The position numbers were made by a program, and so were the translations under genes. Shown here one piece after another: positions 17,639 through 27,100 of a stretch of 64,000 nucleotides of DNA. Position 1 is the first letter of the stretch. Each line of letters begins with the position of its first letter. The stretch is from assembly GCA_018268715.1 (NCBI GenBank), contig JAFDVZ010000007.1, positions 124,001-188,000 of the forward strand, read 5' to 3'. The stretch is from Acidobacteriota bacterium. Its GTDB lineage: Bacteria; Acidobacteriota; Terriglobia; Bryobacterales; Bryobacteraceae. The notes beneath the pieces were generated by a model. The model searched no databases and had not been told where the DNA came from. It saw only the letters and a program-made list of their open reading frames with translations.

Positions 17639-17865
17639 GTGCTCGGCTCGATTGATGACGTTCTGAACACGCTCCGAAGTCACGAACAGGAGCCAGATCG
17701 GCAGCGATATTGACGTGCTGGTCGACCTCGATGATAGTCATCCGATGGGCATCTTCGAGTATGCGAGGGTCAAGTTGTACATAAACGAGATTCTTGACGG
17801 TGCTGGGGACGTCGTGAACCGAAGAACTCTGAAACCCCGACGCGATTCGGGATTTCACAGCGAGG
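17639..17865 (+). pseudogene. Broken minimal nucleotidyltransferase (MntA-type antitoxin) fragment
   Basis: From a GTG at 17639 one frame reads a typical family N-terminus (DDVLNTLRSHEQE). The match then jumps to another frame at 17700, which reads GSDIDVLVDLDD followed by MGIFEYARVKLYINEILD and DVVNRRTLKP. The segment that should lie between, with the GSxARG active-site motif, is missing, so an internal deletion with frameshift has inactivated the gene. The intact protein would be the nucleotidyltransferase partner of a HepT toxin; its remnant follows directly. The fragment lies just after tRNA-Lys. The assignment is from motif recognition only. Confidence 0.7.
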
Positions 17866-17955
17866 ATGGATCGCGAGGGCTTCGCCTCCGATCGCAAGAC
17901 GCTGTATGCCTTAGTTTGTGCGATGGAGATTAGCCAATACACCCTGCTAGTCTAG
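17866..17955 (+). pseudogene. HepT toxin fragment
   Basis: A 29-codon stretch from ATG 17866 to a TAG reads MDREGFASDRKTLYALVCAM and EISQY. This matches the central HepT segment that usually looks like FLADRKTxDAVIRxLEIIGEAA. The upstream ~30 residues and the RxxxxH active-site half of a real HepT are absent. It directly follows the nucleotidyltransferase fragment in the usual antitoxin-toxin order, so both are remains of one MNT/HepT module. Confidence 0.6.
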
Positions 17956-18023
17956 ACAAGTGGTTCCAGTACGACTCGCTTTCCTTTCGTCGCGTAAGGC
18001 TGGCATTCTGGAACGAGTCCGTT

Positions 18024-19610
18024 ATGACGCTACGCGATCAATTGAGTTATGAGCCGCAGGAGCTGAAGTTCGGCACCAGCGGACGTCGTGGCCCCGTGGT
18101 CCACCTGACGCAGCTGGAAATCTATATCAACGCCCGCGCCGAGTTGGAGTATCTGCTGTCACTGCCCGCTTCCGAAGGGGGCATCGCCCGGGGCGAGGAT
18201 TTCTATCTCGCCTGCGACCTGCGTCCCAGCTCCACCGAATACGTCCCGGCTGAGCAGGGGCGCGGCGAGATCGCCCAGGCGATCGTATCGGCGGTTCGCG
18301 ACGCTGCGATGAATCCCATCTATTTGGGCAGGATCCCGACGCCGGCGCTCACGTTCCATGCGCTCTCGCGCGGCAAGGGCAGCATCATGGTGACGGGCAG
18401 CCACATCCCCTTCGATCGAAACGGCTACAAGCTAAACACGTCGCGGGGCGAGTTATTGAAGCAGCATGAGGCGCCCATCAACCAGGCGGTGGCGCGATTG
18501 CGCGAACGCATGTACGCCGCTGACGCCGCCGCCTGCCCATTCGACGAGCAGGGGCGTTTCCGGTCGGGCCACCGGGACCTGCCGCCCGTGGACGACGGCG
18601 CGGGTCAGGCCTATCTCGACCGCTACACGAGCTTCATTGGCGGCTGCGGCCTGGAGGGACGGCGGATCCTGGCGTATCAGCATTCAGCGGTTGGACGCGA
18701 CCTGCTGGTGCGATTGCTCGAGTCCTTCGGCGCGGAGGTGATCCCGGCCGGGCGCAGCGACACGTTCGTCCCCATCGACACCGAGAACATCGACGCCGAG
18801 CAGCTTCAGGCGATCCAACGGCTGGCCGACGACGCGGCGGCCCAGCACGGCCCGCTGTGGGCGGTGGCGTCGACCGACGGCGATAGCGATCGCCCGTTGA
18901 TCCTGGGCGTTGATGACGGTAAAGTCCGGTTCTTTCCCGGCGACCTGTTGGGGATGGTCGTGGCTGAGTTTCTGGGCGCGGACGCCGTGGTGGTTCCCAT
19001 CAGCTGCAACGACGCGATCGACCGGGGCCCGCTGGCCGCGGTCACAGAGCCGAAGACGCGCATCGGGTCGCCATTTGTGATCGCCGGAATGGAGCAGGCT
19101 CGCGCACAGGGGCGGAAAGTGGTGTGCGGGTGGGAGGCGAACGGCGGGTTCCTTCTTGGCTCCGACATTACCAGGGATGGCCGGACACTCGCGAAGTTGG
19201 CGACGCGCGATGCGTTTCTTCCGATTGCTTGTGTGTTGCTCGCCGCGAGCCGGGCCGGCGGATCGCTCGGCGATCTGTTCGCGAAGCTCCCGAAGCGCTT
19301 CAGCCGGGCGGCGCTGCTCAGGAATTTCCCGCGTCCCGTCAGCATGAGGATTCTTGAGCTATCCGGCCTGGGTGATTACTTCCCGGCGCGGAATGGTTTT
19401 GGGCCGGCCGTGGGCTTCGATTACACCGACGGCGTTCGCATCCGGTTTTCAAATGGTGAGATAGCTCACATTCGGCCGTCTGGAAACGCCGATGAGTTAC
19501 GAATTTACGCCGTCGCCGACACTCAGGAGAGGGCGGATGAGATCGCCGCGCTGGGCGTCGCCGAACCGGACGGGATCCTGCGGCGGCTGGAACGCGCTGT
19601 AACTCAATAA
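18024..19610 (+). CDS. Phosphohexomutase (phosphoglucomutase/phosphomannomutase)
   Basis: A 528-residue alpha-D-phosphohexomutase with all four domain signatures. KFGTSGRRGP is near the N-terminus. The phosphoserine Ser126 lies in VTGSHIPFDRNGYK. The metal loop is DGDSDR with Asp285, Asp287 and Asp289. The sugar-binding loop is CGWEANGGFLLGS and the phosphate loop is IRPSGNADELRIY. It interconverts hexose 1- and 6-phosphates to feed polysaccharide synthesis. The ATG at 18024 has only a weak GGAACGAG upstream. It stands alone, followed by a hairpin, and is transcribed away from the decayed toxin-antitoxin pair. Confidence 0.92.
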   Translation: MTLRDQLSYEPQELKFGTSGRRGPVVHLTQLEIYINARAELEYLLSLPASEGGIARGEDFYLACDLRPSSTEYVPAEQGRGEIAQAIVSAVRDAAMNPIYLGRIPTPALTFHALSRGKGSIMVTGSHIPFDRNGYKLNTSRGELLKQHEAPINQAVARLRERMYAADAAACPFDEQGRFRSGHRDLPPVDDGAGQAYLDRYTSFIGGCGLEGRRILAYQHSAVGRDLLVRLLESFGAEVIPAGRSDTFVPIDTENIDAEQLQAIQRLADDAAAQHGPLWAVASTDGDSDRPLILGVDDGKVRFFPGDLLGMVVAEFLGADAVVVPISCNDAIDRGPLAAVTEPKTRIGSPFVIAGMEQARAQGRKVVCGWEANGGFLLGSDITRDGRTLAKLATRDAFLPIACVLLAASRAGGSLGDLFAKLPKRFSRAALLRNFPRPVSMRILELSGLGDYFPARNGFGPAVGFDYTDGVRIRFSNGEIAHIRPSGNADELRIYAVADTQERADEIAALGVAEPDGILRRLERAVTQ

Positions 19611-19614
19611 CATA

Positions 19615-19645
19615 GCGCCTCCTCCAACTCCGCGCGAGGAGGCGC
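19615..19645 (+). terminator. Stem-loop after phosphohexomutase gene
   Basis: A perfect 10-bp stem, GCGCCTCCTC (19615-19624) with GAGGAGGCGC (19636-19645), begins 4 bp after the stop. The downstream sequence is AT-rich (ATATTCATAATTT) but lacks a continuous T-run, so it is a likely but not classical terminator. Confidence 0.6.
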
Positions 19646-19705
19646 ATATTCATAATTTCAGACAAGGATATATGAATTCGGGGCATGGCGCCCCATAATG
19701 GAGCC

Positions 19706-21514
19706 ATGTTTCGCTCGCTCGGGTTATGCCTGTTGCTGCTAGCGTCAGTCAGCGCGACGGCCGCGGAGTGGATCAAAGTCAGATCCGCGAACCTGGAAAT
19801 GTACACCGACGCTAGTGAGCGCGACGCGCGCTCCACCCTGGCGACATTCGAACAGGTGCGTGAGTTCTTCATGCGCGTGAAGTCTTCGCAGGTGACAACT
19901 CGGCTGCCCGTAACCATCGTTGGCTTTCGAAACCTGAAGGAATACCAGCCTTACGCCTCCAGTGAGATATCCGTAGCGTATTACGTGGGTGACGAGCAGC
20001 GCGACTACATTGTCATGAGCGGCCTGGGCAGCGAACAGACTCCCGTGGCGATCCACGAGTACATGCACTTGCTGGTCCGACATTCCGGCATGAAGATGCC
20101 CGCCTGGCTGAATGAAGGGTTCGCCGAGGTGTATTCGACATTGCGGCCCATGGGGGGACAGATCCTTCTCGGGGCCCTGCCGCAAGGCCGCACCGTGACC
20201 CTGCAAACGGAGAAGTGGATTCCGTTTGAGCGGTTATTCGCTATCGACCACGACTCAGCGGAGTTTCACGATAAGAAGCGCGGCGCCGTTCTGTATGCGG
20301 AGGCGTGGTTGCTGACGCACATGTTGGCGTTAAGCGAACAGTATCGTGATAAGTTCGGCGCGTTCGCCGCGGCGGCGTCGGCGTCGTCGAGCGAGAAAGC
20401 ATTGCAGGACGTTTACGGACTCTCACTCTCGAGGGCGGAGAAGGAGTTGAAGGCCTACTCGACTGGCCGTTCGATGCAAGGCATCCTCTACAAGACGAAG
20501 TTCGAGAAGATTCAGGTGGAGGATGCCGAACCCGCCAAGGAGTTGGACGTCAGCCTCACGCTGGCCAAGCTGACGGCGTTGCTGGGGCGTTACGACGACG
20601 CCATCGGCAGATACAAGCAGCTCTCGGGGAACGGGAAAGATCGCTACGAGGCCGAGGAAGGGCTCGGTTATCTCTACTGGCGGAAGGGCGATGCCGCGGC
20701 GGCCCGCCAACATCTGCAGCGGGCTACCGAGTTAGGAGATTCCAGTTGGAAAACCTGGTGGGATTACGCGCGTCTGGCGCTGTCCGCCGGCGAACGGGCG
20801 CCCCAGGTGCAGAGCGCTTTGCGCAAAACCTTGGAACTGAAGCCGGACCTTACCGACGCCCGACTGATGCTGGGAAGCGAATTATATCGCGATCGATCCT
20901 GGGCGCAGGCGTACACCCAGCTTCGCGAGGTGAAGGTCATCGATCCGGAACGGGCGCCGTGGTTGTTTCTGACGATGGCTCACTGCGCGATGAACCTCGA
21001 TCAGAAGGACGACGCGCGCAAGTGGGCTGCCGAGGCGCTCAAACACTCGACGAAGGACGCCGACCGGGACAGCGCGCAACGACTCATGGAGTATCTCGAC
21101 AGGCCTCCCCTTCCGGTGAGCGCGTCGGCGCTTCGTCCTGAATCGGTGGCGCGCCGCGACGTCCGCCCCATCGAGGACGCGGGTGCGCCCCAACTGCAGC
21201 GTCGTGAGGCGCCCGAGACCACGTTCACCGAAATCCGGAAAGAGGAGCCGCACTATCTGACCGTTCGCGGCCGTCTGAAGCGATTCGACTGTCTGGGGGC
21301 GGTGGCGAGGATGCAGGTGGTGGTGAACGGCTCCGCGATGTTGCTCCTGCTGCGTCGTCCGAATGAGATCACGATCCTCAGCGGCGGCGGCAAGCCCGTC
21401 GACATGAACTGCGGAGTGCAGGATCAGCCCGTCTCGGTGGACTATATTCCAAACCCGGACGCTAAGCATCAGACGTCGGGCGATGTCCACGCGGTTGAGT
21501 TTCTGGCGCGATGA
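19706..21514 (+). CDS. Secreted peptidase-MA-like gluzincin with TPR region
   Basis: A 602-residue exported protein. The ATG at 19706 is chosen because GGAG lies just upstream and a signal peptide follows directly (MFRSLGLCLLLLASVSATAA); an upstream ATG at 19685 would add seven residues. Residues ~110-140 hold a gluzincin zinc site: HEYMH (His117, Glu118, His121) and a third ligand in NEGFAE (Glu137). This is the arrangement of peptidase-MA-like proteins. Residues ~260-460 contain several TPR-type helical repeats (YDDAIGRYKQLSG; GDAAAARQHLQRATELG). The C-terminal ~120 residues are a beta-rich domain of unknown role. Substrate is unknown. Confidence 0.82.
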   Translation: MFRSLGLCLLLLASVSATAAEWIKVRSANLEMYTDASERDARSTLATFEQVREFFMRVKSSQVTTRLPVTIVGFRNLKEYQPYASSEISVAYYVGDEQRDYIVMSGLGSEQTPVAIHEYMHLLVRHSGMKMPAWLNEGFAEVYSTLRPMGGQILLGALPQGRTVTLQTEKWIPFERLFAIDHDSAEFHDKKRGAVLYAEAWLLTHMLALSEQYRDKFGAFAAAASASSSEKALQDVYGLSLSRAEKELKAYSTGRSMQGILYKTKFEKIQVEDAEPAKELDVSLTLAKLTALLGRYDDAIGRYKQLSGNGKDRYEAEEGLGYLYWRKGDAAAARQHLQRATELGDSSWKTWWDYARLALSAGERAPQVQSALRKTLELKPDLTDARLMLGSELYRDRSWAQAYTQLREVKVIDPERAPWLFLTMAHCAMNLDQKDDARKWAAEALKHSTKDADRDSAQRLMEYLDRPPLPVSASALRPESVARRDVRPIEDAGAPQLQRREAPETTFTEIRKEEPHYLTVRGRLKRFDCLGAVARMQVVVNGSAMLLLLRRPNEITILSGGGKPVDMNCGVQDQPVSVDYIPNPDAKHQTSGDVHAVEFLAR

Positions 21515-21562
21515 CTCCTCCGGTCCCGCCTCCACGTCGGGCGGCGGGACCAGAGGGCAGGA

Positions 21563-22831
21563 TCAGTCCCCCGCCGCGGGCAACGGCGCGGGATTCGCCT
21601 GGGAGGCTCGCACCTTTTCGACGATCCAGCGGACGCCGTACATTCCGCAGCCGATGGCCACCGCGGCGATCGCATTGAAGAACAGCGTACAAAACGCCGT
21701 TGACAGGAACGCCGCGGCGTCTGCGCGACGCAGTTTGGGCAGCCGCCGCCAGGTGCCCCATTCGAGCAGGCAGATGCCGACGTAGGCCGTCACACCCGCC
21801 AGCGCCGGAATCGGGATGCGGGAAACCGCGTCCTTGCCGACGCTGAGGAACAACAGCAGGAACACGCCATGCACCAGATTGGAGAAGCGGGTGCTGCCGC
21901 CGCAGCGCACGTTGGCGAGCGAACGGGCCGGAATGCCGATGCTCATGGGCGCGCCGAACATGCCGGCGCAGATATTGGCGATGCCATAAGCCCCAAGCTC
22001 TTTCTCGGCGTCGGCCGCCTTCATCGACTTCTGGCGTCCACGGAAGTGCTCCACCACGCGCGAGGTGATCAGCAGGTTGATGGCGGTGACGATCGCCATC
22101 GCAAGGCCTGACGGAAGCACCGTATACACGTCCGCGGCGCTCCAGGTGAACCCGGCGAAGGGCGGGATCTCAAGCGGAAGACGCCCGACTTCCTTTTCGC
22201 GCAATCCGAAGAGCAGCGCGACGGTGCAGGACAGCACGACGCCGATCAGCGGCGCCGGCGCCTTCGGAGCGATGCGGGCGATGGCGAAACAGGCGGCGAT
22301 CACCACCATGCCGAGAACAAACGGCGCATAGCGGGATTCGCCCAGATGCTCCATCACCTGAGTCAGTTGCGTGAAGACAGAGCTCGCTCCACTGGTGGCG
22401 ATGTTCAGGCCGAAGATGATCTTCAGCTGCGAAACCACCATCATCGCGCCGATTCCGCAGGAGAACCCCGAAACGACGGTCAGCGGGATTTTGCCGATGT
22501 AGCGCCCCATGCGCAACACGGAAAACACCATCATGAAGACGGCGGCCACCAGCGTGACTTTCGCCGCGCCGCCAATGCCCTGCTGTTTTACTGCGATCGC
22601 CACGAACGGCACGGTGACCGAAGAGGTGCCGCCGATCATGACAGGATTGCGGCCAAGAAGTGCGGTAATTGGAGCTGTAAGAAGAGAAGTAAAAACGCCG
22701 AGAACGGGAGGCAATCCCATCAGGGACGCCATGGCAAGACCATACGGTAGCGCGATAAGCGCCGCGATAACCCCACCGAAGCAATCCCCCGCGAAAGCCT
22801 TCCAGCTATACCTCAGCAGCGGAGATTTCAT
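21563..22831 (-). CDS. SulP-family anion transporter without STAS domain
   Basis: A 422-residue membrane protein with about ten to twelve hydrophobic segments. Signature pieces are IALPYGLAMASLMGLPPV near the N-terminus and GNPVMIGGTSSVTVPF-like LGRNPVMIGG, followed by FSCGIGAMMVVSQLK. The ATG at 22831 is preferred over longer frames because AGGGGTCAACC lies upstream. It ends shortly after the last membrane span, so the cytoplasmic STAS domain of ordinary sulfate permeases is absent. Such short members carry sulfate, bicarbonate or dicarboxylates. It lies 94 bp after the Tat-aminotransferase gene and may belong to the receptor 2 transcript. Confidence 0.85.
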   Translation of the reverse strand: MKSPLLRYSWKAFAGDCFGGVIAALIALPYGLAMASLMGLPPVLGVFTSLLTAPITALLGRNPVMIGGTSSVTVPFVAIAVKQQGIGGAAKVTLVAAVFMMVFSVLRMGRYIGKIPLTVVSGFSCGIGAMMVVSQLKIIFGLNIATSGASSVFTQLTQVMEHLGESRYAPFVLGMVVIAACFAIARIAPKAPAPLIGVVLSCTVALLFGLREKEVGRLPLEIPPFAGFTWSAADVYTVLPSGLAMAIVTAINLLITSRVVEHFRGRQKSMKAADAEKELGAYGIANICAGMFGAPMSIGIPARSLANVRCGGSTRFSNLVHGVFLLLFLSVGKDAVSRIPIPALAGVTAYVGICLLEWGTWRRLPKLRRADAAAFLSTAFCTLFFNAIAAVAIGCGMYGVRWIVEKVRASQANPAPLPAAGD

Positions 22832-22925
22832 GGTTGACCCCTGAACGAACATCAACGGCGGCAGAGGACGGGGACGGGGTCCAATGCCGCCGCTCGGTTT
22901 TAAGAACAAGTTCCGGCAGTCGCGA

Positions 22926-24083
22926 TCAGACGTTCATGACCTTGCCGAACGCGACCTTGAATTTCTCCATTTCATCCTTGGTTCCGATCGAAACGCGGAC
23001 GTAGGTCGGCCACGACGGCCAGGTGCGTCCGATGACGACCTTCTCCTTCACCATCGCCTCGAACACTTCGTGGCCCGGACGACCGGTGTCGATCATGACC
23101 TTATTGGAGACCGACGGAACGTACTTGATGTTCTTCTTGTCGAGCCACGCGCACACGTCCTCGCGGACATCGGCGATGATCTTGCGGCGCTGCGGAACCA
23201 GCGTCTTGGACACCTGCAGGCTGGCGGTGGCGCCGACCATGCCGGTGACGGGCAGCGCGCCCGCGCCGAAGGGCTGGATCTTGGCGAGCAGGTCCGGACG
23301 GCCGAACGCCGCGCCGGCGCGCAATCCCGCCATGCCGTAGAGCTTGGAGAACGTGCGCAGGATGATCAGGTCCTTGTCGGCGGCCACCAGGTCGCTGGCG
23401 GCGGAGGCGCCGGACAGGTGCAGGTAGGCTTCGTCGAGCAGGAGCACCGAACCGGCCGGCTTGTTGTTCAGCAGCCATTCGATATCGGCCCGAGGCGTCA
23501 GCGTGCCGGTCGGATTGTTCGGAGTGCAGATGTAGAACAGGCCGGGAGACGTGGCCGCCTTCACCATGGCCTTCACGTCGTGCGCGTAGGTGTCCTTGGT
23601 GAGGGGGACGCGAACGACGTTGGCGCCGACGAACTTCGCCGCGCGCTCGGCCGCTTCGTAGCCGGGATCGCCGATCACCAGCGGGTGGGACGCCGATGTG
23701 AACGCCATCACCGCCTGATGCAGCGGAGCGCTCGAGCCGGCGTAGGGCAGAACGTAGCTCGGCTTCAACCCCTCCAATTCGCCCTGCAGCTTGGAGAACG
23801 AGAAGGTCTCCTCATACAGGTAGCGTCCGCCTTTGCGGACCACGCCGAAGATGGCCTCGGCCGCTTCCGGGCAGGGGCCCAGCGGGTTCTCATTGGCGTT
23901 GATCCGTACGGCGTCCGGCGGCAGGCCGCGGACGGCGGAAAGGCCCTGGGCGAGGGCGGCTTCATTGTAAAACGGAAGGCTGGCGCCGGCCGTGATCATC
24001 GCGGCGAACTTGCCGAAAGCCCGACGGGAGAATCCGCGCTTGATCAGCTCCTGGCGGATCTCGGGGGTTAAGACATTCTGCAT
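22926..24083 (-). CDS. Tat-exported HisC-like PLP aminotransferase
   Basis: A 385-residue fold-type I aminotransferase. The ATG at 24083 has AAGGGGA eight bases upstream and gives a chain with a twin-arginine leader (GFSRRAFGKFAAMITAGASL), so the folded enzyme should be exported. Histidinol-phosphate-aminotransferase features follow: INANENPLGP, TPNNPTGTLTPRADIEWL, LDEAYLHLSG and the PLP lysine Lys247 in RTFSKLYGMAGLRAG. A periplasmic PLP enzyme is unusual because the cofactor is made in the cytoplasm; Tat would carry it folded with cofactor. It lies 88 bp behind TonB receptor 2, suggesting action on an imported amine or amino acid. Confidence 0.85.
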   Translation of the reverse strand: MQNVLTPEIRQELIKRGFSRRAFGKFAAMITAGASLPFYNEAALAQGLSAVRGLPPDAVRINANENPLGPCPEAAEAIFGVVRKGGRYLYEETFSFSKLQGELEGLKPSYVLPYAGSSAPLHQAVMAFTSASHPLVIGDPGYEAAERAAKFVGANVVRVPLTKDTYAHDVKAMVKAATSPGLFYICTPNNPTGTLTPRADIEWLLNNKPAGSVLLLDEAYLHLSGASAASDLVAADKDLIILRTFSKLYGMAGLRAGAAFGRPDLLAKIQPFGAGALPVTGMVGATASLQVSKTLVPQRRKIIADVREDVCAWLDKKNIKYVPSVSNKVMIDTGRPGHEVFEAMVKEKVVIGRTWPSWPTYVRVSIGTKDEMEKFKVAFGKVMNV

Positions 24084-24111
24084 TGATTTCGTCCCCTTTT
24101 TTACTCGTGTA

Positions 24112-24146
24112 CTAACGTACGTTAGGGCCGGCGACAAAGCCGGCCC
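24112..24146. promoter_or_regulatory. Palindrome plus GC hairpin between receptor 2 and the aminotransferase
   Basis: In the minus-strand spacer lie a perfect hairpin (GGGCCGGC 24125-24132, GCCGGCCC 24139-24146, 6-nt loop) and, next to it, the perfect 14-bp palindrome CTAACGTACGTTAG at 24112-24125. No T-run follows the hairpin. It may attenuate or process the receptor transcript, while the palindrome could be an operator for the downstream gene. Confidence 0.5.
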
Positions 24147-24171
24147 GATTTCGGTGCTGCTGAAGCCCTGG

Positions 24172-27100
24172 CTAGAAGTATAACCGGAGGCCGAGCTGCA
24201 TCATGCGCGGGAAATTAGCCTGAGACGTGATGCGTCCGAAGCTCGAGCTGCCGAATGAAACGTTCGGCGCCCGGAACAACGGGGTGTTCATCGCATTCAA
24301 CGCCTCGGCGCGGAATTGAGCCTTAAACCGTTCGACGATCGTGAAGTTCTTGAACAGGGAGATGTCGAAGTTGGTCTGGTGCAGGCTCCGCAGTCCGATG
24401 GTGCGGCTGATGTTCCCGAAAGTAAGCGCGGAGGCCGTCGAGAAGGCGGACGAGTTGATGTAGTACACTCCGCCCTTTCCGTCGGTCCATTGAGCCATGC
24501 TGCCGCCCGCGGACGGGTCCGTCCCGGTGGCGTTGGGCCGCTGGCTGGCGGCGAAGATCACGCTGTTGTTGTTGCTGCTCTGGGTGATCTGCAGCGGGAA
24601 TCCGCTGTTCATCACCGACGACATGTTGATGGTCCAGCCGCCGACCGCATAATCCAGCCAGCGGTTGGCCGAACCCAGGTAATCCCGGCCCTTGCCGAAG
24701 GGCAGGTCATAAGAAGTCGCGATGCTGATGCGATGGGTCGCGTCCAGGTACGACAGGCCGTATTCGGAACCGAGGTTATACGGGTTCTGCGGAGACGAGC
24801 TGCCGCCGTTCAGGTTGTTGCCGGCGCCGCCCGCGACGTTGTCGTAGTTCTTCGACCACGTCCAGGCGAACAGGGTGGTGAGACCCTTGGAGACTCGCTT
24901 CTGAACGCGGACGACCGACGAGTCGTACCGGGCCTTCCCGTAGTCGGAGAACGACAGGTTGATGTTGCCGAACGCCGGGAACGGCCGCACCAGCTGCGCC
25001 TGGCTGACATTGGCCGTGCCGATGCCGGCCACGCCGCCCTTGCCGTAGTAGGGGTTGGCCACCGCTTGAGCAAGACCCGCGGCGCCCAGGCTGAAGTAGT
25101 TCGAGGTCACCTGGTTGATGTTGATCGCCGACGTGGTCAGCGACAGGTGAGCGGTCCGCGATCCAACGTAGGCCAACGAAACGGCCGTGTTGAATGGCAG
25201 TTCGCGCTGGATGTCGATGGAGAACTGCTGCACGCGGGTGGACGTCGAGTTCATGTCCATGATCGTCAGGCCCTTGCCGATGCCGGTCAGGTCACCGAGC
25301 GTGTTGCCCACCGGCTTGTCGAGACCCGTGTTGAAGATCGACGACATTGTGGTGGCGGGAGTGCGGCCGCCGTCGGTGGTGGTCAAAGGCTGCGTCGTGG
25401 CGGTGTAGCCTTCCGGGAAGTACGGGCTGCCGTAGGCGAACGCCGGCGCCCAGTAGATGCCGTAGCCGCCGCGGATGGCGGTCTTCGAATTCATCTGATA
25501 AGCCACGCCAAAGCGGGGCGACAGCTTATTCATGTTGGGATGGCCGGTGGAGGTCGGAGCGCCGTTCACGCCGGCAAACATCACCGCGCCCTTGGTGGGA
25601 ACGCCCGAGGCGGTGCTGATCGAGTTGAGCGCGTTCGTATTGAAGCCCACGATCAGGTTGTTGTTCTTCTCCGTCAGGCCGGTTTCACGCTCCCAGCGCA
25701 TGCCGATGTTGATGGTCAACTTCGGATTCACGCGGAAATCGTCATGAACGAAGCCCGAAACATAGTTGATGTACTGGTACATCTTGGTCGGGATGACGCC
25801 GGAGGCGCTGGCCGGATAACCGAGCAGAAGGCTGGCCAGATCGGCGCCCGACTTGCCATCGCCGCTCAAGTAGTTGGCGCGGGTGAACTGGTCGTTAAAG
25901 CTGAACGCGCCGGCCGAGTTGCCGTAGTCGACGCCAACCAGGGAGATGCGCCGGAAGTCGCCGCCGAACTTCAGGTTGTGGCGGCCGATGAACTTCGCCA
26001 GGCTGCCATGCAGGTTCTTCGAATACGGAGTCACCAGGGAGTTGCTATTGGTTCCCATGTTGTCTCCGGGGTAGAAGTTCTGATAGCTGACGTTCGGGAA
26101 GGTCGGGCTCGGAATGTCCTTGACGAAATTGGAGTTGAATCCGAGCGAACCGGGGTTGAAGCCCTGGCTCTTCTGGTAGCTGTAATTCGGGAAACGGTTG
26201 AACCCGTAGCGGATGGCCAGCACCGTGGTCGGATTGACGGTCAGGGTGTTGTTCCACTGCGTGGTGTCCACCTTGCGGTCGAGCACCCACTGTTCAGGCG
26301 ACGAAACCGAGCCGGGGAACCAGTATTCGCCGGGCTCCAGCGAGTTGTACCGCAGGTAGGACAGGTTGGCGGACCACCAGCTGGTGATGCGGTGATCGAA
26401 CTTGATCGTCTTCTGATCGGCCTTGCTGGGCAGTTTCGCCGCGTACGGCATGTTGGAATCGCCGTAGAAGGCGGCAGTGTTCTTCGGGGTCGGGAAGGTG
26501 GCGGCGATGGCCAGGCCCACCGGGTTGATCCGGCTGAGCGGAATCACGTTGCCCGCAAACGGCGTGCGCGTGCCGTCGGTGGCGGTGGTCAACGGATCGT
26601 ACACCATGCGCAGGGCGCCGGAAGAAGTCAGCGACTTCGAGAAATCGCCAGTGCGCTCGGCCATGGTCGGAATGGCGGTGACGCCCGAAACCGCCTGGGT
26701 GTCGCGGTAGCCTTCGAAGGTGGCCCAGAAGAAGGTGCGGTTCTTTCCGTTATAGACTTTCGGGATCCAGATCGCGCCGCCGAAGCTGCCCATGTAGTTG
26801 CGGAAGGGCTGGTCGGTCACCGGCGTGCCGGAACGATTGTTGAAGAACGTGTTGGCGATCCAGTCGGTCTGGCGCATGTAGCCGCCGAGCGATCCGTGGT
26901 ACTCGTTGGTGCCGCTCTTCAGATAGGCGTTGAACATGCCGCCGCCGGAACGTCCGATTTCCGCGTCGTACGTGTTGGCCTGAACCTTCATTTCCTGCAC
27001 CGCCTCGAGCGAGGCGATGATGATGGCGCGATTAGCCATGTCCGTGATGGCGACGCCGTCCAGCAGATAATTGTTTCCGCGAACCGGACCGCCCGCGATG

